Assembly (NCBI GenBank): GCA_016124445.1
Contig: WGNR01000019.1
Location: 22,501-86,500, forward strand
Source of the DNA: a bacterium
GTDB taxonomy: Bacteria; Planctomycetota; Planctomycetia; Pirellulales; Pirellulaceae
Direction of reading: 5' to 3'
DNA length: 64,000 nt
Shown here: positions 27,967 to 32,917 of the stretch, one piece after another
Numbering within the stretch: position 1 is the first letter of the stretch
Layout of the letters: each line of letters starts with the position of its first letter
Translations under genes and position numbers: made by a program
Notes under the pieces: model-generated
Database searches by the model: none
What the model was told of the DNA's origin: nothing
What the model saw: the letters and a program-made list of their open reading frames with translations, nothing else

Positions 27967-28414
27967 TTCGAACCTGACGATCGACCTGGGGACCGATGCC
28001 CAAGGCTTCGCCACAACCATCCTGCAGATCTACACCTACGAAGTCTACGGCCAAATTGTGGCGATCCACAACGCGATTGCGGGCGGAGTTACCACAGGTG
28101 CACTGACCTCACTGCAATACAGCGGTGAGCAGTTTGATTCTCGGATTGGTCAGCAGTATTTGCGGGCTCGGTACTACGATCCGAACACGGGGAGATTTAA
28201 CCGGTTGGATCCGTTCGCTGGGAATATGAACGATCCGCAAAGTTTGCATAAGTATTTGTATACGCAAGCGAATCCCGTGACGGGAATTGATCCTGGTGGC
28301 CGTTGGACAATTACGTCATCAATATCAGTTGGTGCAATTTCAGGAGGGATCGCCGGTCTAAGCATCGGAACAGTCTATGGCGTCTATAAAACAGGTAAGC
28401 TATTTAGCCCGTGA
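27967..28414 (+). pseudogene. Orphan RHS core plus truncated tip (spare toxin cassette)
   Basis: An open frame repeats parts of the giant gene: 27967-28020 matches 23822-23875 (53 of 54 bases), and from 28019 on it matches 26166-26450, so about 2.3 kb of the parent is missing at a two-base overlap (AT). The RHS core is intact (YYDPNTGRFNRLDPFAGN) and is followed by a different tip of about 40 residues, starting PGGRWTITSSIS and rich in Gly and Ser with a GxxxG membrane-like helix. There is no start codon or ribosome site of its own that I trust. The reading frame ends at TGA 28412, which seems to be the first bases of an IS3-type end. Orphan core-tip modules are known donors for tip replacement in RHS loci. 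Confidence 0.75.
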
Positions 28415-28662
28415 CCTGCAACCCAAAATCTGTGCCTCCACCAATGAGACAATTCGGGTAAAATCTGGCCATCATTTTCGAGGAGATGATGAGTATGAAG
28501 AAGTCTCGATTTACGCATGGACAGATTGCTTTTGCCCTCAAGCAGGCCGAGTCGGGTATGTCCGTGGAGGAGGTTTGCCGGAAGCTGGGAATCCGTCAGC
28601 AGACCTTCTATCGCTGGAAGAAGAAGTTCGACGGGCTGGGCGTGGCCGGGTGGCACGTTTAA
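28412..28662 (+). mobile_element. IS3-family insertion sequence remnant
   Basis: Left part of an IS3-type element. The probable terminal sequence begins TGACCTGCAACCC at 28412, followed by an untranslated leader and the start of the orfA gene. The right part, including orfB, is absent: similarity to orfA proteins stops at GLGV, where a palindromic element begins. Confidence 0.6.
28495..28662 (+). pseudogene. Truncated IS3-family transposase OrfA, 55 aa
   Basis: Reads MKKSRFTHGQIAFALKQAES, then VEEVCRKLGIRQQTFYRWKK and KFDGLGV, the conserved helix-turn-helix of IS3-family OrfA proteins, which bind the element ends. A normal OrfA continues for another 30 or more residues with a Leu-rich helix; here the frame runs into AGWHV and a stop. 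GAGGAGATGATGAGT upstream supplies a good ribosome-binding site. There is no OrfB downstream, so it cannot support transposition. Confidence 0.85.
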
Positions 28663-28701
28663 GCTTTCCGTCTTGTTGAGCTTCTCTGGGTGTGCCACCC
28701 G
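28647..28701. repeat. REP-like palindromic element
   Basis: CGGGTGGCAC at 28647-28656 is perfectly complementary to GTGCCACCCG at 28692-28701. Inside lies a second, smaller inverted pair AAGCT/AGCTT. The nested palindrome starts exactly where transposase similarity ends, as expected for a small mobile palindrome inserted into, or left behind in, the IS. Confidence 0.6.
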
Positions 28702-28934
28702 TCCGCATCGTAATTCCTGTTCGCAAAAACACGCGAACCATCCTGATTGATTCGCGTCTAAACACTCAGACAACGAACAACACCTGAAGAGGACACGGCA
28801 GAGTTTTCCGATGTTGACCATCATACGAAGTAATCTCAGTACGAAATCTAACGAGCGATTTGCCGAGAAATCGGCGATTACGCTCCTTGCACAGCCTTTG
28901 CGCTTGTGACTCAGGCTATTGCCTGAAGCCTTTC
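28702..28934. other. Gene-free stretch upstream of the tRNA array
   Basis: No gene seen. It carries short hairpins, for example CAGGC/GCCTG at about 28912-28925, before the terminator at 28935. A promoter for the tRNA array is expected nearby, but I find no convincing consensus. Confidence 0.35.
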
Positions 28935-28973
28935 AAAAAGGCCCGGTGTCGCAAGCGATGTCGGGCCTTTTTT
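28935..28973 (+). terminator. Strong rho-independent terminator upstream of the tRNA array
   Basis: AAAAAGGCCCG at 28935-28945 pairs perfectly with CGGGCCTTTTT at 28962-28972, giving an 11-base-pair stem and a T run. It would stop transcripts from the toxin/immunity side before the tRNA array. Confidence 0.75.
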
Positions 28974-29031
28974 GTGCCTCAACCGAAGGTGCAGCGACCG
29001 ATACCGCGGCGTTGATGCACAACTTGAAAAC

Positions 29032-29103
29032 GGTAGTCGAGGGCTGGTCGCCCATGCCCGGCTGATAACTGGGTCGCGCTGAGTTCGATTCCCAGGACTA
29101 CCA
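29032..29103 (+). tRNA. tRNA-Ile(GAT)-like, first unit of array
   Basis: The acceptor stem GGTAGTC/GACTACC pairs fully and is followed by discriminator A. The anticodon arm CCCGG-CTGATAA-CTGGG gives GAT. The T arm CTGAG/CCCAG has one A-C mismatch, and the D arm is a tight GGGC/GCCC hairpin with a five-base loop lacking the usual GG. No CCA is encoded; the trailer is ACTTGAAA. It may be functional or slightly decayed. Confidence 0.65.
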
Positions 29104-29139
29104 CTTGAAACGGACAACTCAATCACCAGGAGCAACAAG

Positions 29140-29199
29140 ATGTCATTCACTCGACGATGCAAACGGATACGCCAGACCAACGATGGGGTCGTGGTGTAA
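29140..29199 (+). CDS. Possible basic micropeptide, 19 aa
   Basis: AGGAG at 29128-29132 sits seven bases before an ATG that opens a 19-codon frame (MSFTRRCKRIRQTNDGVVV) with six Arg/Lys in its first 12 residues. The frame ends inside the 5' part of the tRNA-Lys gene. A leader peptide inside a tRNA array would be odd; chance is a real alternative. Confidence 0.2.
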   Translation: MSFTRRCKRIRQTNDGVVV

Positions 29200-29256
29200 T
29201 GGTAGCATCCCTGGCTTTTAACCAGGTGGGTGTAGGTTCAAATCCTACCGGCCTCA
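29185..29256 (+). tRNA. tRNA-Lys(TTT)
   Basis: The acceptor GGGGTCG pairs with CGGCCTC (with wobble pairs), discriminator A. The anticodon arm CCTGG-CTTTTAA-CCAGG gives TTT. The T arm has a normal TTCAAAT loop and a perfect stem, and the D arm contains TAATGGTAG. CCA is not encoded. Good overall fold. Confidence 0.9.
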
Positions 29257-29262
29257 CTTATC

Positions 29263-29338
29263 GCTGGCGCGTAGTTCAGCGGTAAGAGCTGCATCCTTAT
29301 AAGACGTGAGTCGTTGGTTCGATTCCAACTCTCGCAGC
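29263..29338 (+). tRNA. tRNA-Ile(TAT)-like, degenerate
   Basis: The D arm GTTCAGCGGTAAGAGC and the T arm GTTGG-TTCGATT-CCAAC are canonical. The anticodon arm has loop CTTATAA (anticodon TAT) but one A-C mismatch in its stem. The acceptor only pairs as GCTG-CG/CGCAGC with a bulged G, and the T-arm/acceptor join has three extra bases. UAU anticodons are rare in bacteria, which normally read AUA with a lysidine-modified CAU tRNA. It may be a pseudo-tRNA. Confidence 0.5.
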
Positions 29339-29346
29339 TTGAAAAT

Positions 29347-29417
29347 GGTCTGTAAGTGTTGTGGCGGCACACGTCCGTGGTAAGGACGGAGACCGGGTTC
29401 GATTCCCGGATGGACCT
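29347..29417 (+). tRNA. tRNA-Thr(GGT)
   Basis: The acceptor GGTCTGT/ATGGACC pairs with two wobble pairs; the anticodon arm CGTCC-GTGGTAA-GGACG gives GGT with T at position 33. The T arm CCGGG-TTCGATT-CCCGG is perfect. The D arm is short (GTG/CAC). No CCA is encoded. Confidence 0.85.
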
Positions 29418-29428
29418 CTCGATAGACT

Positions 29429-29500
29429 GGGCCTGCATGCCGAAGGAGGCGACTGATCCTTGCAAGATCGGTGTGATCGGTTCGACTCCGATCAGGTCCA
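29429..29500 (+). tRNA. tRNA-Ala(TGC)
   Basis: Acceptor GGGCCTG/CAGGTCC, discriminator A; anticodon arm TGATC-CTTGCAA-GATCG gives TGC; T arm ATCGG-TTCGACT-CCGAT is perfect. The acceptor has no G3-U70 pair of the usual alanine type (position 3 is a G-T pair in reverse sense), so aminoacylation identity may differ. Confidence 0.85.
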
Positions 29501-29509
29501 CTCAGTAAT

Positions 29510-29580
29510 GGGCTGATCGTCCAACGGGAAGACACCGCCCTGGCGTGGCGGAAATCCGGGTTCGATCCCCGGTCGGTCCA
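29510..29580 (+). tRNA. tRNA-Ala(GGC)
   Basis: Acceptor GGGCTGA/TCGGTCC with wobble pairs and discriminator A; D arm GTC-CAACGGGAA-GAC; anticodon arm CCGCC-CTGGCGT-GGCGG gives GGC; T arm CCGGG-TTCGATC-CCCGG is perfect. It is only nine bases from the preceding tRNA. Confidence 0.88.
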
Positions 29581-29589
29581 CTGACATAC

Positions 29590-29676
29590 GGAAGGTAGCC
29601 GGATACGGTTTGCCGGGCCGCACTGCTAATGCGTGCCATCCAAGAGGTGATGAGGGTTCAAATCCCTTGCCTTCCG
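29590..29676 (+). tRNA. tRNA-Ser(GCT)
   Basis: Class II tRNA of 87 bases. Acceptor GGAAGGT/GCCTTCC, discriminator G as usual for serine; anticodon stem CGCA/TGCG with loop CTGCTAA gives GCT; a long variable arm follows, then a T arm with loop TTCAAAT. It is the last well-formed tRNA of the array. Confidence 0.88.
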
Positions 29677-29723
29677 CTGACCAACCAACTGCCGGTTCGG
29701 ACTACATCTTGAAAATGTGGAAC

Positions 29724-29758
29724 GTCTGAACTTATCCTTCGTTGGAAGGTCGTAAGAC
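29724..29758 (+). ncRNA. Structured hairpin in array spacer
   Basis: CTTA-CCTTC before and GAAGG-TAAG after a GTTG loop form a long stem with a small internal bulge, closed by an outer GTC/GAC. It is the clearest example of the TTCG-containing spacer hairpins. Whether it is an independent RNA or part of a processed array transcript is unknown. Confidence 0.35.
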
Positions 29759-29780
29759 ATGCTCAACTGCCTACTGGGAG

Positions 29781-29831
29781 TACATGACGGTCCTAAGGTA
29801 GCGATGCCGGGCGACCGGCTAGTGAATGGCG
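29781..29831 (+). ncRNA. 23S rRNA helix 69-71-like fragment
   Basis: Positions 29787-29804 read ACGGTCCTAAGGTAGCGA, identical to the universally conserved 23S rRNA segment that is also the core of the I-CeuI homing-endonuclease site. The bases before it (AGTACATG) resemble the helix 69 loop sequence GTAACTATG. After it comes a GCCGG-GCGA-CCGGC hairpin, and then GAATGGCG at 29824-29831, which also occurs downstream in 23S rRNA. The rest of 23S rRNA is absent. Confidence 0.6.
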
Positions 29832-29975
29832 CTGGAGTCTCTCGCAGACGAAGGGGCCAGTCAACGGTCAGTGGTTTCGACCGCTGGCACGGACGGCCGA
29901 ACCGCCGCAAGGCTATTCTCGGTAACCCTTCGTTGGGCAACCATGCAACGGCGACTGCCGGCTCGGAGTACATAG

Positions 29976-30037
29976 GTTTCGTCCAGTGAGTCTGGCGACC
30001 GCGCAGCGGTTGGCGGGTTCGATTCCCGCACGAAAGT
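29976..30037 (+). tRNA. Degenerate tRNA-Cys(GCA)-like unit
   Basis: Acceptor TTTCGT/ACGAAA pairs over six bases, the first pair being G-G. T arm GCGGG-TTCGATT-CCCGC is perfect. An anticodon-like arm CGACC-GCGCAGC-GGTTG gives GCA, but position 33 is C rather than T, and there is no variable loop. At 62 bases it is too short for a normal tRNA. Probably a pseudo-tRNA. Confidence 0.4.
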
Positions 30038-30097
30038 GCCTCTGACCAATAACTTCGTCGCCGCCAATACATGACCGACTGCCGAATTGGAGTACAT

Positions 30098-30140
30098 GGA
30101 TCACACCCCGGGGGTTGTGGGTTCGAGTCCCACCAGCGCA
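30098..30140 (+). tRNA. tRNA 3'-half-like fragment
   Basis: A perfect T arm GTGGG-TTCGAGT-CCCAC and an acceptor-like 3' strand CAGCGCA are preceded by a GC-rich hairpin instead of a normal anticodon arm. There is no matching 5' half upstream; the spacer motif stands where it should be. Confidence 0.4.
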
Positions 30141-30154
30141 ACTTGAAGACGTAG

Positions 30155-30305
30155 CGTCGTAGCTCAATGGGAGAGCACCGTAAGTCTCTGGTTCAACAAC
30201 TTCGTTGGTCATTTGAAACATCCCGACTGCCTGCTGGAGTACATCAGACCTTTGTGATCGCAAGATCGTGCGGGTTCGAATCCCGCCAGTGCCTACGGGC
30301 ACTGT
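30155..30305 (+). tRNA. Split or rearranged tRNA-like unit
   Basis: A canonical D-arm segment TAGCTCAATGGGAGAGC is separated by about 65 bases, including the spacer motif, from a perfect T arm GCGGG-TTCGAAT-CCCGC. The 3' acceptor strand CAGTGCC at 30287-30293 has no partner upstream, but pairs exactly with GGCACTG at 30298-30304, just four bases downstream, where a leucine-tRNA-like D region (TGGTGAAAATGGAAGAC) begins. Confidence 0.35.
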
Positions 30306-30425
30306 GGTGAAAATGGAAGACGCGCAGAGATTATCCTCTGGCGAACACTTCGTCGGGAACCACATTCATACGAGTGACGGTTTGAAGGTCTTGAACCGAA
30401 GCCGACTTTGCGCCGTCACATCACG

Positions 30426-32906
30426 TCAGGTGCGACGTGCAAGCCGCTCTAGCTCTTCATAAAGCTTTGTTGCGTTGAGCGGCTTCGAGACGTAGCTATC
30501 CATGCCCGCTTTCAGGCAGCGTTCACGATCGCCTTTCATGGCATGGGCCGTCATGGCGAGAATCGGGATATGCTTGCCTTGTGACTTTTCGCGGTCACGG
30601 ATGGCGGCTGTCGCTTCGAATCCGTCCATCTCAGGCATTTGCACGTCCATCAGAACGACATCAAACGAATCGTCTCTTTCCAGCAAATCCAAGGCTGCTC
30701 GCCCATTGCCGACGATCACCACATTGTGCCCACGTTTCTCTAGCAATCTTTCCGCTAATCTTTGATTGATTGGATTGTCTTCGACTAGCAAGAGCCTGAG
30801 AGCATTTTCTGACGCAGGTTGTTTCTTGGACGTCTTGCTTTCTGTCAACTGTCTCGACTTCGAGAAAACATGCTCACATTGCATGATCGCGTGCAAAAGC
30901 TCGGTACGGCGAATCGGCTTGGTCAAATAGGCGTCGACACCGACTTCATGACATCTGGCTGCATCCTCTCGACGATCCGCGGAGGAAAGCATCATCAACG
31001 TCGAACCAACGAGATCCGCGCGCGATCGAATCCTCTCAGCCAGGGTAAAGCCATCCATTTCCGGCATCATGTTGTCGGTTAGCACAATCGAAAACGGTTC
31101 TCCGTCCTGGTACGCCTGTTCCAGTGTTGCTAAGGCGTCACGACCATTGGTCACGGTTGTGGGCCTCATGTTCCACCCGGTCAACATTTCGGATAAGACG
31201 CGACAATTGGTTAAGTTGTCATCAACAACCAGAATCGGAAGCCCTCTTAGTTTTTCAAGTTCAATCGGAGTCTTGCGTGGCGACACCGTTCTCGGCAGGC
31301 CAAATCTTGCCGTGAAATGGAAAGTGCTCCCCTTATTCAGCTCGCTCTCGACCCATACTTTGCCTTGCATCAGTCTGATCAACTGTGCCGAGATCGCCAA
31401 TCCGAGACCCGTTCCTCCATACTTTCGGGTCATCGAGCTATCGACTTGCGAAAACGCCTTGAACAGCAAGTCACGCTTATCCCGGGAGATCCCTATGCCT
31501 GTGTCTCTGACCGAGAAATGCAGAACGATATGGTCTTCGGCGCATGATTGGACCTCGACCCGCATGATGACTTCGCCTTTGGAGGTGAATTTAATGGCAT
31601 TGCCAAGCAAATTCACAATGACTTGTCGCAGACGCCCCGCATCGCCGATGAGTACCTCCGGAACGGAACTAAGGACATGACAGGCCAACTCGATACCTTT
31701 GCTATTCGCTTTAAGCGCCAAGAGACCCACGGTATCGTCAAGGTGATCGCGGATCGCGAATTCGAAGGGAGAGAGTTCCAACTTGCCGGCTTCGATCTTG
31801 GAAAAATCGAGGATATCGTTGATTACATCTAACAAATGGTCCGCGGAATCCTTCACCATTTCGAGATACTCGCGTTGGTCGCTAGTCAGTTTGGTGTCCA
31901 ACGCCAGGTCTGTCATTCCAATGATTCCATTCATCGGCGTACGAATTTCATGGCTCATATTCGCGAGGAATTCGCTCTTGGCCCGATTGGATGCTTCAGC
32001 AGCCTCCTTGGCTAACTGGAGTGCGCTGACTGTCTTGCCCAATTGTGCCGTCCGTTCGTGAACACGATGCTCCAGTTCTACGTTCAGCTTGCGCATCTCG
32101 GCCTCTGATTCTTGCTGCTGAGCGTCGTATGCGGCAATCGAAGCAGCCATCGTTTCCATATCGCGAGCCAATTCACCCAGTTCGTCGTCGGTCTGCACTC
32201 CGATGGACGTAACCGGCTGGCGGTTGGCGATTCGGGTAGCCGCGGCCTTGAGTGCGTAGATCGGGCGAATAATACTTTTGCTGGCAAAATACCCTGCGGT
32301 GGCAACGATGAAAGTCATTAGGCCGATGACGATACTCGACACCCAGATAGTGCGGTTGAACTGGGAATTCGCCTCTCGATAGACTTTGTCTGCGTTTTCA
32401 ATTCTTGCCTGCATCCAGCCGTTCAGGTCGTCGTTGACCTTCTCGAATTGTTGTTGCTCGGCGCCTGTCGTATTGAGGAACGCTTCTTCTCGATACCGCT
32501 GCTTGGCTTTCTCGATCGTAAAGTCCTTGAGCTGTTTGTATTCCCGCCAGCTTCTCACCAGTTTGGCAAATGCTTTGGCCTCTTGCTCGTCGCCACTTTC
32601 AATCGTCCACTCTGCAAAGGACTCGTCGATTTGCCGAGTTAGCTTCTCTTGTCGAATATCCAATTCTTCTTGCAAGGTCTGGTTGGGGGCCAAGACAATG
32701 GACAACGACAGTTGTCTCAATTCGTTCAATGGGACGGCGATTTTCCGCGAACTGTCGCGGAAGTCTTCCGCTGTCTGATAAACCTGGCCGACCCACGTGA
32801 ACGTGGACGCAGAGTTAGAAATCCCATAGAGCCCGAGACAGGCGAACGCCACTCCCGATATGGCGACGAGAAAAAGCAGTTTTGATTTGACGCCACCCTT
32901 GAACAT
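30426..32906 (-). CDS. Hybrid sensor histidine kinase with two receiver domains, 826 aa
   Basis: Membrane sensor kinase. A first helix (LLFLVAISGVAFACLGLYGI) and a second (SSIVIGLMTFIVATAGYFA, about residue 190-210) enclose a helical periplasmic sensor of the four-helix type. HAMP domain follows (about 210-265), then a coiled coil, then HisKA with the phospho-His in MSHEIRTPMNGI (about residue 320) and HATPase with NLLGNAIKFTS. Two receiver domains follow, with phospho-Asp in LTDNMMPEMDG and LMDVQMPEMDG and the conserved Lys in YLTKP and YVSKP. There is no output domain, so a phosphotransfer protein elsewhere must take the signal. It starts 11 bases after the stop of the solute-binding protein gene, so both are probably one transcript. 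Confidence 0.93.
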   Translation of the reverse strand: MFKGGVKSKLLFLVAISGVAFACLGLYGISNSASTFTWVGQVYQTAEDFRDSSRKIAVPLNELRQLSLSIVLAPNQTLQEELDIRQEKLTRQIDESFAEWTIESGDEQEAKAFAKLVRSWREYKQLKDFTIEKAKQRYREEAFLNTTGAEQQQFEKVNDDLNGWMQARIENADKVYREANSQFNRTIWVSSIVIGLMTFIVATAGYFASKSIIRPIYALKAAATRIANRQPVTSIGVQTDDELGELARDMETMAASIAAYDAQQQESEAEMRKLNVELEHRVHERTAQLGKTVSALQLAKEAAEASNRAKSEFLANMSHEIRTPMNGIIGMTDLALDTKLTSDQREYLEMVKDSADHLLDVINDILDFSKIEAGKLELSPFEFAIRDHLDDTVGLLALKANSKGIELACHVLSSVPEVLIGDAGRLRQVIVNLLGNAIKFTSKGEVIMRVEVQSCAEDHIVLHFSVRDTGIGISRDKRDLLFKAFSQVDSSMTRKYGGTGLGLAISAQLIRLMQGKVWVESELNKGSTFHFTARFGLPRTVSPRKTPIELEKLRGLPILVVDDNLTNCRVLSEMLTGWNMRPTTVTNGRDALATLEQAYQDGEPFSIVLTDNMMPEMDGFTLAERIRSRADLVGSTLMMLSSADRREDAARCHEVGVDAYLTKPIRRTELLHAIMQCEHVFSKSRQLTESKTSKKQPASENALRLLLVEDNPINQRLAERLLEKRGHNVVIVGNGRAALDLLERDDSFDVVLMDVQMPEMDGFEATAAIRDREKSQGKHIPILAMTAHAMKGDRERCLKAGMDSYVSKPLNATKLYEELERLARRT

Positions 32907-32917
32907 GGGGCACCTGG

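Larger units (their letters stand above)
29688..30244 (+). repeat. Five copies of an ACTGCC...GGAGTACAT spacer motif
   Basis: Near-identical 19-20-base motifs of consensus ACTGCCnnnnnGGAGTACAT lie at 29688-29707, 29766-29785, 29954-29973, 30078-30097 and 30226-30244. Four are preceded, 27-31 bases earlier, by a YTTCGTYGG hairpin motif (29736, 29927, 30052, 30199; another at 30347). They separate the degenerate tRNA-like units. Confidence 0.8.

Noticed and set aside
28384..28824. 146-codon minus-strand frame over the transposase remnant
   Set aside because: It lies opposite the clearly recognisable orfA fragment and the palindrome and has no protein-like domain.
29786..29804. Complete rRNA operon nearby
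   Set aside because: Only the helix 69-71 core is present; no other 23S, 16S or 5S segments are recognisable around it.
29688..30356. CRISPR array
   Set aside because: Repeat copies are only about 20 bases, imperfect, spaced 80-190 bases apart, with tRNA-like sequence between them and no cas genes.
29238..30365. Several minus-strand frames of 70-170 codons (with motifs such as RESNP, GIRTRT) across the tRNA array
   Set aside because: These are the well-known antisense translations of tRNA T arms and appear wherever tRNA genes cluster; no ribosome sites and no relation to real proteins.
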